The notes below the pieces were generated by a model. That model saw only the letters and a list, made by a program, of their open reading frames with translations. It ran no database searches and had not been told where the DNA came from. Positions 11,139 to 19,130 of a stretch of DNA of 64,000 nt are shown here, piece after piece (positions within the stretch are counted from its first letter, which is position 1; the number at the start of each line of letters is the position of its first letter). Location: assembly GCF_009600985.1 (NCBI RefSeq), contig NZ_VDFP01000004.1, positions 62,001 through 126,000 of the forward strand. The letters run 5' to 3'. This DNA comes from Companilactobacillus halodurans. Lineage in GTDB: Bacteria; Bacillota; Bacilli; Lactobacillales; Lactobacillaceae. A program made the position numbers and the translations under genes.

Positions 11139-12014
11139 TTACCAACCCTTTTTAACAATCTTATCGTTCAAATCTTTACATTGAGTGGTAAACCATTTCT
11201 CAAAATTAATTCCAAAATAAGAATAATGATAAACACCGATGCTATCATCAACTAATTGACAAAGTTCAGGGTATTTCTTAAAAGCATCCGTTTCCTTCAT
11301 AGATACCAATAATTTTCTAGCCGTTCCACCAAACAACACTAAATGCTTAGGCTGAATTATCTTCCATTCTTCTACAAAAATATTAGCTGACTTTTGAAAT
11401 ATTTCCCTATTATCTTCAATAGCTTTAAATACTTCTATATTATTCTTTCTAACATCAGGACTTTCATCTAAATCATGATACTTTCTAGTACCCTTTTTGG
11501 ATTTAGCTTGTTTTGCTTTATCCCAAGCTATATATTGCTTAGCTCTCTTTTCATCTAATTTTTTTGAATCATCAACAAATATCAAGGATTTATCTTTTTT
11601 TCTGGAGGCAAAAAAATCATTGGCTACATTAGAAGAATCGCTATCAACAACCCGCTTAATCACTTCAGTCGCATAGCACCCTCGAAACTTAGGATCATTT
11701 ATTTGAAGATATAACTTCACCATATTCTGGTCTCTTTTATTATTTATCGGATTCTCATGGAAATTTTTCCATCCGGTTACAAGTTGTTCGTTTGCACGTG
11801 CAGCCACATTAAGATCTACAAACATAAAATCTCGATTAAATTTATTCTGCCCCTCACCACTATCCGTTAAAAAGTCTTCCTTGAATTTTAAGTCTAAATC
11901 ATACTTTTCACGCAATTTGTTAGGCTTTATATCGTCTTGTTCAAAATCTTTTTTAATTTGTTCATTATCGGGCAGGCCCTTTTCGCATACTAAAAAAGAT
12001 CCGAAACTGCTCAT
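11139..12014 (-). CDS. Hypothetical protein, possibly uracil-DNA-glycosylase-like fold
   Basis: 291 residues, charged and soluble. Segments that remind me of uncharacterised UDG-superfamily proteins: FMFVDLNVAARAN (an early hydrophobic strand), NFHENP, FRGCYATEVIKRVVDSDSSN (compare the xGAYMTDIIK...DS pattern) and the late strand KHLVLFGGTARKLL followed by YHYSYFG with a His. The central region (about 130-190) is very lysine rich. No catalytic assignment is safe. It starts 6 bases after a 31-codon ORF, itself overlapping the hydrolase gene, so the three form one transcript. Confidence 0.55.
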   Translation of the reverse strand: MSSFGSFLVCEKGLPDNEQIKKDFEQDDIKPNKLREKYDLDLKFKEDFLTDSGEGQNKFNRDFMFVDLNVAARANEQLVTGWKNFHENPINNKRDQNMVKLYLQINDPKFRGCYATEVIKRVVDSDSSNVANDFFASRKKDKSLIFVDDSKKLDEKRAKQYIAWDKAKQAKSKKGTRKYHDLDESPDVRKNNIEVFKAIEDNREIFQKSANIFVEEWKIIQPKHLVLFGGTARKLLVSMKETDAFKKYPELCQLVDDSIGVYHYSYFGINFEKWFTTQCKDLNDKIVKKGW

Positions 12015-12020
12015 ATGGAC

Positions 12021-12116
12021 TTACTTACCTTTGCCTGTTGAATCGGCATTGTTTTCATCACAAAATTTAGTAGAAACTTTTTCTAAATTCTGTGCGACTT
12101 CTTTATTAGTTGTCAT
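12021..12116 (-). CDS. Candidate 31-residue small protein between hydrolase and UDG-like gene
   Basis: Reads MTTNKEVAQNLEKVSTKFCD and ends ...NADSTGKGK. The start (ATGATG, 12116-12119) overlaps the stop of the hydrolase gene, and AAGGA stands a few bases upstream inside that gene, a normal translational-coupling layout. Hydrophilic, no known family. Plausible but unproven. Confidence 0.4.
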   Translation of the reverse strand: MTTNKEVAQNLEKVSTKFCDENNADSTGKGK

Positions 12117-12720
12117 CATTAACTTCCTTAACCCACTTATCAAGCAACATCAACTGCTGCCGATTGTGGAAATAATGCTGTCCATCTGGTATCACCGTCA
12201 AAACAGCCGAATGGTTATTTACAAATTCATTCACAACCGAAATCGGTGTATGATCATCCTTTTCTCCATAAAGAATTTGCGTAGGAGCTTCCCATTTCAA
12301 AGGATGTTCTCTGATAAATTGTAAATACTTATAAGACAAAATTTCTCTTTGATTGATTTTGATTTCCTTTTGAGATTTCAAATCAGCTTCACTAAAACCA
12401 GCTGCGGTTAATTTATCCAACACATATTTTTCCATATCTAGCATTGGAGAGATAAACAACGCCTGGTCAAGTTCACAATCTTGCAAAGCTAACATCCCTA
12501 AATAAACGCCGATACTATTAGCGATTATCGAAATCTGGTCAGATTTTTTAGAAATTTCATCGTAAACTTCACGAATTTTTTTAGGAGCTAGCCAAGGCAG
12601 ATATCCATCATAATCAATGCCAATAACTTCACTTTTTGGACAATCTCTTTGAAACCGTCTGGCTTCAGCAGCACTGCCGCCCATTCCATGAATGTATAAG
12701 ATTACTTTTTTCAGTTTCAT
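12106..12720 (-). CDS. Alpha/beta-hydrolase
   Basis: 204 residues. The oxyanion strand is ILYIHGMGGSAAEA (about 7-20). The nucleophile motif is ANSIG in place of the usual GxSxG (Ser about 68). The acid is in YGEKDDHTP and the base in PDGQHYFHN. Ends with KWVKEVNDDN. Looks like a cytosolic esterase/lipase-type or RBBP9-like hydrolase; the substrate is unknown. GAGAAGG ribosome binding site before the ATG; 20 bases downstream of the amidotransferase gene, so probably the same operon. Confidence 0.85.
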   Translation of the reverse strand: MKLKKVILYIHGMGGSAAEARRFQRDCPKSEVIGIDYDGYLPWLAPKKIREVYDEISKKSDQISIIANSIGVYLGMLALQDCELDQALFISPMLDMEKYVLDKLTAAGFSEADLKSQKEIKINQREILSYKYLQFIREHPLKWEAPTQILYGEKDDHTPISVVNEFVNNHSAVLTVIPDGQHYFHNRQQLMLLDKWVKEVNDDN

Positions 12721-12740
12721 TAGCCTTCTCTCAAAAATTA

Positions 12741-13418
12741 TTAATTATTCCGATAAGCAGTGATGTAATCTAATAATCTGAATAAGGTGATTTTATTTTG
12801 ATTGGGGACTGGCTCACTTAGAATTTCATTAGCTGTTTGGTTAAGAACGGAACCCTTGATATAAGGAAAATCATTGACGACCATTTCCCGGACATTATCA
12901 GCAGCTGGTTCAATGTGAAATTGTAAGCCAATGACACGATGATTCATCACGAAACCTTGATTTTCCAAGTTATCATTTGAAAAGAGCAATTGGGCTTCAT
13001 CAGGAACTTCAAACATTTCTTCATGCCAGTGCAAAACTGTCAATTCTTCGGGAATATCTAAAATTCTCGTATCACGACGATAAACTGGTCCCCAACCGAC
13101 TTCTTTAGCGGGAGCTTTTTTAACTTCATATCCCATTGTCTTCACGATTTGTTGAGCTCCGTAACAAGCTCCAAAAATTGGTTTATCTTGGTCTAACAGT
13201 TCTTTAATTAGACTGCGCTCCTGTTTGATCCAATCCAAATCATCATTAGGACTCATTGGTCCGCCTAAAATTACCAACATATCAGTTTCTTTGGCTGTTG
13301 GTAAAAATCCATATTGATAAGGATGATAAACGTACATTTGGTGGTCATGCTCATTTGACCACTGTTGAATCATTCCTGGACCTTCATTTGGGGTGTGTTG
13401 CAAGACATTTATTCGCAT
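12741..13418 (-). CDS. Class I glutamine amidotransferase-like protein
   Basis: 225 residues, stand-alone GATase1 related to the glutaminase half of GMP synthase. The triad is visible: Cys in FGACYGAQQIV (about 83), His and Glu in GLQFHIEPA (about 169 and 171). LGGPMSPNDD is the typical preceding loop. Such proteins hydrolyse glutamine or gamma-glutamyl compounds; no synthetase partner is encoded beside it. AAAGGA ribosome binding site. First gene of a likely operon with the hydrolase and the UDG-like protein. Confidence 0.88.
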   Translation of the reverse strand: MRINVLQHTPNEGPGMIQQWSNEHDHQMYVYHPYQYGFLPTAKETDMLVILGGPMSPNDDLDWIKQERSLIKELLDQDKPIFGACYGAQQIVKTMGYEVKKAPAKEVGWGPVYRRDTRILDIPEELTVLHWHEEMFEVPDEAQLLFSNDNLENQGFVMNHRVIGLQFHIEPAADNVREMVVNDFPYIKGSVLNQTANEILSEPVPNQNKITLFRLLDYITAYRNN

Positions 13419-13550
13419 AATTTTTCCTTTCGATGACGAGTATTAAGATAGTAATATTATAGCATCTCAACCGAGAAATTTATTTTTTCAAAAATATTTT
13501 GAAAGCATCTTTACCCAATTAAATGGTACTCTTAACTTGAATGCAGGTAC

Positions 13551-13577
13551 AAAAAAAGCCGAGTTTTTAGCTCGACT
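13551..13577 (-). terminator. Terminator of the glycosyltransferase gene
   Basis: AGTCGAG/CTCGGCT stem (one G-U) followed on the minus strand by seven T. Confidence 0.85.
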
Positions 13578-13594
13578 AGCCTATTTCATATATA

Positions 13595-14356
13595 TTAAAT
13601 CTTGTCTTTCTCATTTCGAGAACTTTCCTTTAGTGTTCTGTGAACTTTCAATCTGGCAACGCCAATATCTCTGACATTCTCCATCGCAAATCGATTGGTA
13701 ATGCTATCTTTTCGAGAGATGTAATGATAGAGCGGCTGATTGTCCAAATAAAAATTCTTAGCCAAGGTCGCATATTCGACGTTGAAAACTTGGTCTTCCA
13801 TTAAATCGAGATCGGTTTGAAAAATCAAATGATTCTCTTCAATAATTGAACGGACGTAAGCTTTGTTCCACGTGTAACCCATTACGGTTCCAGTCATCTT
13901 GATAATTTGTTTGACGACCTCATCGCGACCGACGATTGACGTTTTATGTTTTGTGAACTTGTTCTTGACCTTGCCGTTCTCATTTTCATTGAAAAAACCA
14001 CAAGTGACCATTTGGACGTTCTCTTGTTCAAAAATCGACAAGAAGTGTTCAACATAATTAGGTTCAACCCAATCATCACCGTCAATAAAAGTCACTAACT
14101 CACCGTCAGCCTTTGCTAAACCGGTATTACGAGCTGTGGAAACGCCAAAATTCTCGGTATGGCAAACTACATCAATCCAATCATAGTTTCGCTCATAAGA
14201 ACGAATTATTTCTTGGGTAGAATCTGTCGAGCAATCGTCCACAATAATTAAATCAAAGTCTTGATTAGTCTGAGCAATTACTGAATCAATCGCACTAGAA
14301 ATATAATCAGCTACGTTATAAGCTGTCATAATAATTGAAAGTTTCTTTTTCACCAT
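13595..14356 (-). CDS. Family 2 glycosyltransferase
   Basis: 253 residues with the GT2 GT-A fold: LSIIMTAYNVADY nucleotide-binding strand, IIVDDCSTDST, GVSTARNTGL and the metal-binding DxD in TFIDGDDWVEP (about 92-95). A C-terminal region with YHYISRKDSIT is typical of cell-wall/teichoic acid or exopolysaccharide GT2 enzymes. No membrane helix. Donor and acceptor cannot be told. Monocistronic and divergent from the tyrosine-phosphatase gene at 14420. Confidence 0.92.
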   Translation of the reverse strand: MVKKKLSIIMTAYNVADYISSAIDSVIAQTNQDFDLIIVDDCSTDSTQEIIRSYERNYDWIDVVCHTENFGVSTARNTGLAKADGELVTFIDGDDWVEPNYVEHFLSIFEQENVQMVTCGFFNENENGKVKNKFTKHKTSIVGRDEVVKQIIKMTGTVMGYTWNKAYVRSIIEENHLIFQTDLDLMEDQVFNVEYATLAKNFYLDNQPLYHYISRKDSITNRFAMENVRDIGVARLKVHRTLKESSRNEKDKI

Positions 14357-14419
14357 ATATCACCTTAGTAATATAATACTATAACGACCTAAATACGCAA
14401 TGAATCGGGGAGGATTAAA

Positions 14420-15172
14420 ATGAAGCGCATATTAAATCTTGAAGGTGCCATAAATTTACGTGAACTTGGTGGATACCCCACTAAAGATGGTACAACAATT
14501 AAATATAATAAACTCCTTCGTTCAGGAGATATAAGTAACTTAACAAATAAGTCTTTAAAATACCTTAAAAATTATGGATTGAAGTACGTCGTCGACTTCC
14601 GTTCCACTAGCGAGCAAAGGACTTGGGCCGATACGACCTCAAATTTTTATAAAATTTATTCTGACCCCGTTTACCCACTTCGAGGCAACGGGCAAAAACT
14701 AGTAAATTTAGTCAAGCACGATGAATATTCCTATTTGGGAGCAATTTATCAAAGCGTCGTTTTAGATGCTCATGGTCAACAAGCTTATCGGTTTCTTTTC
14801 AACTTGATGTTAGATAATGACCAAGATAAACAATCGTTACTCTTTCATTGTGCTGCCGGAAAGGATCGGACGGGAATTGGAGCTTTGCTCATCTTGAAAG
14901 CTCTGAACGTCGATTACGAGACCATCACTAAAGACTATCTTCTAACTAATTTAATGTATGAAGATACCAAAACTATCGAGAAGACTTTAAATGATAAAAA
15001 CGGTAATCAAAGTATCAATAAAATGAATATGACCAAAGGTGACTTCCAAAGTATTACTTCAATTTTTTCTGCCATCGACCATTACTATGGCGATTTCGAA
15101 AATTATTTAAATACTGCTATGGGAATCGATAAAGATAAATTGGCTAAACTAAAAGCAATTTATACAGAATAA
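14420..15172 (+). CDS. Tyrosine/serine protein phosphatase (Y_phosphatase3 family)
   Basis: 250 residues. The N-terminus NLRELGGYPTKDGTTI and LLRSGDISNLT are the signature of the PF13350 group (IphP/LipA-like). The catalytic loop is HCAAGKDRTG, a CX5R motif (Cys about 148, Arg about 154) with the Lys-Asp typical of members that act on phosphotyrosine and phosphoinositides. No signal peptide, so intracellular. GGGGAGG ribosome binding site. Divergent from the GT2 gene, single-gene unit. Confidence 0.9.
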   Translation: MKRILNLEGAINLRELGGYPTKDGTTIKYNKLLRSGDISNLTNKSLKYLKNYGLKYVVDFRSTSEQRTWADTTSNFYKIYSDPVYPLRGNGQKLVNLVKHDEYSYLGAIYQSVVLDAHGQQAYRFLFNLMLDNDQDKQSLLFHCAAGKDRTGIGALLILKALNVDYETITKDYLLTNLMYEDTKTIEKTLNDKNGNQSINKMNMTKGDFQSITSIFSAIDHYYGDFENYLNTAMGIDKDKLAKLKAIYTE

Positions 15173-15206
15173 TCACCTTTCTAATATTAATTTATATCAA
15201 ACTAGA

Positions 15207-15392
15207 TTGGAAAAGCCGATTTGCTTTTAGCTATAATAAACGTGCAGGGAGGACATCTCACCTCTTACCTCAAAATCCAGCTGTTCTCCCTGCAATGACC
15301 AATATCTAACATTTTCCATACCTAAAAGTTTGACTAATACAAAACCAACAATCGTTTTCCTCACTTATTCTTCCCGATAGGTGAGGTTTTTT
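15207..15392 (+). ncRNA. Candidate small RNA between phosphatase and zinc-ribbon genes
   Basis: The 383-base gap 15173-15555 holds no convincing ORF. It has TTGGAA (15207-15212), TATAAT (15232-15237), then a 12-bp hairpin GCAGGGAGGACA (15244-15255) with TGTTCTCCCTGC (15282-15293), and ends with a good terminator (15359-15392). Promoter-like box, 5' stem and terminator suggest a transcript of about 150 nt. The -35/-10 spacing of 19 is long. No known RNA family recognised. Confidence 0.45.
15359..15392 (+). terminator. Terminator of the candidate small RNA
   Basis: CCTCAC/GTGAGG stem extended by TAT/ATA, then six T. Confidence 0.8.
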
Positions 15393-15555
15393 ATTATATA
15401 ATTTTATTTTTTTAAGCAAACTCTAAGAATATTTTGTATAATTAAGATTCGGATATACAACATGTGACATTTCTGTGAACTTTCGCTGAATGTCTTCCTA
15501 TAAAATGGGTTGTCTTGTATACTTATTTTGTCAACATAATGGAGGAATGCAAAAA

Positions 15556-16917
15556 ATGTTTTGTCCAAATTGTGGCCATAAAGTCGATCCAGATCAGAAA
15601 TTTTGTGATAACTGCGGCTACGCCCTAAAAAAGAAATCTACACAAGATACAAAAACTACTAGTGAACCAAAAGATGATGACACCATTCGTTCATTGTCTG
15701 AAATCGAAAATGAATTAAATCAAGAAGAACCTGAAAAAAAGGACACTAAAAAAGAGGCTCCTTTACAACAAGCCCCTGCTCAACAACGTGAATATGGATC
15801 TTTTGACCATCCAAATCACAATTCAACACCTCGTCCTGATCCAGAACCTGAAATGAAGACTTTTAACAAATCAACAACCACTTCAAATCGTTCTTCTTTC
15901 AGCAAGACAAGTGCTGATGAACCAATTGATGATAAGACTCAAGTCTATAGTAAAAATGACTTCAATCCAATTTCACAAAAGCCATACAAAAAAGCTCAAG
16001 AAGAAACACATCATAATACTTATGAAGACCCCATCAAGGATCCAATCAAAGATCCTTTTGGACCAACAGAAAGTGAACGTCGTGCCGCACAAGCTAAGAT
16101 AAAAGCTGAAGAGGTCGACCCTAATGATGGTCTCATCCATAACATGATCAAATTTGCGAAGAATAACGCTTATATCAGTATTTTTGTAGTAATTATCCTT
16201 GCAATTTTATTGGTAGTAAAAAGAAATTATGGTTTTGTTGGTTTAGCAATTGCTATTATTGCTTGGTTCCTCTTATCGCAATTAGGACATGGTAATGAAT
16301 TAGGTGCGAATAAGGCTTTGAAAAAAGAGACTTCTCTTAAAAAAGACTCTAATTCAAATCCTGACAATTCCCAAACACCAAATTCTGATTATCAAGCACG
16401 CCCTGCTCATCAAAAGAAACATGAAAAATACGACCGAGCAGCTGAAAGATTGAAGCCTAATAGAAAAACAACTCGGCAAAAAGTCATTATTGTAGCCTCA
16501 ATCATTGGTTTTGTTGCTTCAATCAGTGGTCCATTTCTAGATGGCCTTTCACTATCAAGTACCATTGCCAACGCTGCTAACTATACAGCTAACCTTGGTG
16601 CTCAAAACACTTGGATTACTAATGGTTTTTCAGCAATTCGCTTGATTTGCTTTATGTCGCCTGTTATTGCTTTGATTGCTGGTTGTTTCAGATCACGTGG
16701 AAGTATTCGTATAACAAGAATCTTCACTCTATTGCCAACGATTCTCTACGCCGCTCTTTATGCAATTCTTTATGCCGGAGTAGTAAATTCAAGTGCTATC
16801 ACTGGCCAAGTTGCTGTAACAACAAGTGGTTCTTTTGGAACTAGTTTTTATGTTCTAATTCTCACTTCAGTAGTTTCATTAGTAATGGCGTACTCATTAC
16901 GTCCAAAACGAATTTAA
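15556..16917 (+). CDS. Zinc-ribbon multi-pass membrane protein
   Basis: 453 residues. N-terminal zinc ribbon CPNCG...CDNCG (residues 3-21), then a long polar, low-complexity linker (Lys/Glu/Pro/Thr rich, about 25-200), two membrane helices (about 205-222 and 228-245), another polar linker, and four more helices to the C-terminus. The start at 15556 has GGAGG ten bases upstream; the in-frame ATG at 15547 is only one base after it. Similar zinc-ribbon/TM proteins are common in lactobacilli with unknown role, possibly stress or envelope sensing. Terminated by a strong hairpin. It precedes the two surface-protein genes but is probably a separate unit. Confidence 0.75.
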   Translation: MFCPNCGHKVDPDQKFCDNCGYALKKKSTQDTKTTSEPKDDDTIRSLSEIENELNQEEPEKKDTKKEAPLQQAPAQQREYGSFDHPNHNSTPRPDPEPEMKTFNKSTTTSNRSSFSKTSADEPIDDKTQVYSKNDFNPISQKPYKKAQEETHHNTYEDPIKDPIKDPFGPTESERRAAQAKIKAEEVDPNDGLIHNMIKFAKNNAYISIFVVIILAILLVVKRNYGFVGLAIAIIAWFLLSQLGHGNELGANKALKKETSLKKDSNSNPDNSQTPNSDYQARPAHQKKHEKYDRAAERLKPNRKTTRQKVIIVASIIGFVASISGPFLDGLSLSSTIANAANYTANLGAQNTWITNGFSAIRLICFMSPVIALIAGCFRSRGSIRITRIFTLLPTILYAALYAILYAGVVNSSAITGQVAVTTSGSFGTSFYVLILTSVVSLVMAYSLRPKRI

Positions 16918-16920
16918 TAA

Positions 16921-16963
16921 AATACCTTTTCATTGTTAATTTAATAATGAAAAGGTATTTTTT
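16921..16963 (+). terminator. Terminator of the zinc-ribbon gene
   Basis: Perfect 14-bp stem AATACCTTTTCATT (16921-16934) with 16946-16959, then six T. Confidence 0.9.
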
Positions 16964-17015
16964 ATTCACTTTTTAATAAATAAATTCATAATATTTAGAA
17001 TCATTACCTAATTAT

Positions 17016-17052
17016 CCTCTGATATACTTATTTTATATAAGTGTATCGGAGG
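17016..17052 (+). promoter_or_regulatory. Inverted repeat covering the SD of the first WxL-like gene
   Basis: A 15-base arm CCTCTGATATACTTA (17016-17030) pairs with TAAGTGTATCGGAGG (17038-17052) with two G-U pairs. The right arm contains the GGAGG used by the gene at 17060. An extended -10 (TGATATACT, 17020-17028) lies in the left arm, so it may act as DNA operator rather than RNA hairpin. Confidence 0.5.
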
Positions 17053-17059
17053 TTATTTT

Positions 17060-19024
17060 ATGAAGAAAAATCATAAAAGTAATAAATTAAAATTATTTTT
17101 ACTATTGTTGATTCCTTTGATACTTTTAATCGCTTCGTCAGCTTCATCATCACAAAAATCCGTTCAGGCAGATGATGAAGAAGTCGTCGTGACACCTAAA
17201 TTTAAGCCAAATAACGATCCCGTGAAATTTTTAGGAATTTGGCTTTCTAATGGTTATGGACTTCAACCTAATGCCGATTCTTATACCACGGTCAATTCAC
17301 CTGTTACCTTAAGAACCGATGCTGGAAGATCTGTCTGGTCAGTTCTTTTAGGGCTATTTGATAGTGCCCATTATCGCTGGTGGAAATCGACTGATGGCAA
17401 GAAATGGACTGAAGTTAGTAAAAGCGATAATGGTTATAAGAAAAATATGACTGTCACGCCAACAGAAGTGGGAACCGTTTGGTATCAACTGGATACTCAA
17501 TACTACACATTACTTACGCCCCTGTTTAAAACGCATATCTACTCACAAGTTGCCGCTGTTCATGCTTTACCAGAACCAGTTGATGCACGGTCATTAGATG
17601 TGACAGTTGATGATGATTACCTCTACAACACTAGCGACGAGTTATCAAATACAACTTTTGCTCATGCTAAGCCAACGCCAAATAATGCTACTGGCGAACT
17701 AACTTGGTCAGTTGACGATACCTCTTTAGCCACAATTGATGAAGATGGTAAAATCACCGCCAATAATAAGGGTTTATCTGGTGATGTAAAAGTTACAGCC
17801 ACAATGACCAACACCAATAGTCCAAATATCAGTGATTCAGTAATGGTTCACATTGGTGGTGGACTCGATGATCAAACTGTTAAATCAGGTCAAACAGCTA
17901 CTTTCACTTTAAGAGGAAATACTGGTGGCAGTAGCGATGATGAAGATGAGAACTCTGGTTCCGTAACCGTTGATTGGTACAAGTATGCTCCAAATTCTGA
18001 TACGAAAGTACTTGTATCCAGCGGTCAAGATACAAGTTATACGACCGATAAAAATACTATTAGTGACGACGGTTCATATTTCCAAGCCATCGTTACTTTG
18101 AAAACCGGTAAAATAACTAAAACTATTACCTCAAACAAAGCTAAGTTAACCGTCATCCCGGCAGGAACACCTGATATTCAAATCAATAATTCTATGCTCA
18201 ATCAAACTTACTCTCATGAAGACAATACAGAACATGAACTGCACGACGTAATTACTGATGATGAAGTTACTTACCATGATACTTTGACTAATAAAAGTAC
18301 TGAAGGATTACTAAAAGATGGTTTTTACGTTTTGCCATTGAAAAAAGGAACTGTTGTAAACTCAGTTAAAGTCGACGACAAAGCTATATCATCCGACCAA
18401 TATTCAATTGTTAATCAAGGCGATAATGATAATTTAGTAATTGATATTGGTGATATCCCTGTCAGTGGGAATAAGGACATTCAAGTTTCGACAAGTGCTA
18501 CAAACATTACCGAAAGTTCCAGTTTCCAATTCACGCCATACGTTTATGGAACTGACAATGATGGCGTCGTCTATCGTCAAGAAGGAACTTCAGAAACAAT
18601 CAACTATTTGTCCAACCAAATCAAAGCTGACGTTCAAGATATCGACTTCGGAACGATTCATGCTTATGGGCAAAAAGGCCTGCAATACCGCCCTAGTGAA
18701 AGTAACGCTCCCAATAATATCGTTGATGGAAATGACGAGCGGCGCGATAAAAAGAAATTGAAAGTTTTCGTCTCTCAAAATACTCCGTTTACTGATGCTT
18801 ATGGAAATACTCTACCTGTAAGTCTTCGGTACTATGAAAATGGAAACTATCTAGATGTTTTAAACAATAAAGTACCTGTGCAACAAGTTGAACAAGATGA
18901 TAAATTTGAATCTATTTCTTGGGATAAGAAAGATGGTCTCTTATTATCCTATGACAGTTCAATCGGTTTTAAAGCTGGCAAATATTCTACTACCCTAACG
19001 TGGAATTTTGAAAACAGTCTATAA
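17060..19024 (+). CDS. Secreted surface protein with Ig-like domain and WxL-like C-terminus
   Basis: 654 residues. A signal peptide of about 35-38 residues (basic MKKNHKSNK, Leu-rich core, cleavage near SVQADD). A bacterial Ig-like 2 (Big_2) module around 205-265 (GELTWSVDDTSLATIDEDGK) leads into a VHIGGGLDDQTV repeat-like strand. The last 130 residues resemble a WxL cell-wall-binding domain: DFGTIHAYG, DGNDERRDKKKLKVFV, and a final AGKYSTTLTWNFENSL where the second WxL motif would be. The first Trp motif is degenerate. No LPXTG. It has a close paralogue right downstream. Likely a peptidoglycan-associated surface protein; ligand unknown. Confidence 0.75.
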   Translation: MKKNHKSNKLKLFLLLLIPLILLIASSASSSQKSVQADDEEVVVTPKFKPNNDPVKFLGIWLSNGYGLQPNADSYTTVNSPVTLRTDAGRSVWSVLLGLFDSAHYRWWKSTDGKKWTEVSKSDNGYKKNMTVTPTEVGTVWYQLDTQYYTLLTPLFKTHIYSQVAAVHALPEPVDARSLDVTVDDDYLYNTSDELSNTTFAHAKPTPNNATGELTWSVDDTSLATIDEDGKITANNKGLSGDVKVTATMTNTNSPNISDSVMVHIGGGLDDQTVKSGQTATFTLRGNTGGSSDDEDENSGSVTVDWYKYAPNSDTKVLVSSGQDTSYTTDKNTISDDGSYFQAIVTLKTGKITKTITSNKAKLTVIPAGTPDIQINNSMLNQTYSHEDNTEHELHDVITDDEVTYHDTLTNKSTEGLLKDGFYVLPLKKGTVVNSVKVDDKAISSDQYSIVNQGDNDNLVIDIGDIPVSGNKDIQVSTSATNITESSSFQFTPYVYGTDNDGVVYRQEGTSETINYLSNQIKADVQDIDFGTIHAYGQKGLQYRPSESNAPNNIVDGNDERRDKKKLKVFVSQNTPFTDAYGNTLPVSLRYYENGNYLDVLNNKVPVQQVEQDDKFESISWDKKDGLLLSYDSSIGFKAGKYSTTLTWNFENSL

Positions 19025-19071
19025 TTCTACTAATTTTTCGACATAAAAACTTAAATTCCATTTTTGCAAAT

Positions 19072-19128
19072 AAATTCCTCCTGAATTGGATATACTCTTT
19101 ATTGGTATAGACATCTTAGGAGGAATTT
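19072..19128 (+). promoter_or_regulatory. Inverted repeat covering the SD of the second WxL-like gene
   Basis: AAATTCCTCCT (19072-19082) is the exact complement of AGGAGGAATTT (19118-19128), which holds the ribosome binding site. A TATAC/GTATA inner arm lies between them. The layout parallels the element at 17016-17052. Confidence 0.5.
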
Positions 19129-19130
19129 TT

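Noticed and set aside
15244..15392. Fst/Ldr-type toxin-antitoxin locus
   Set aside because: The hairpins resemble such loci, but no membrane-toxin ORF is found on either strand; a 30-codon minus ORF lacks the hydrophobic core.
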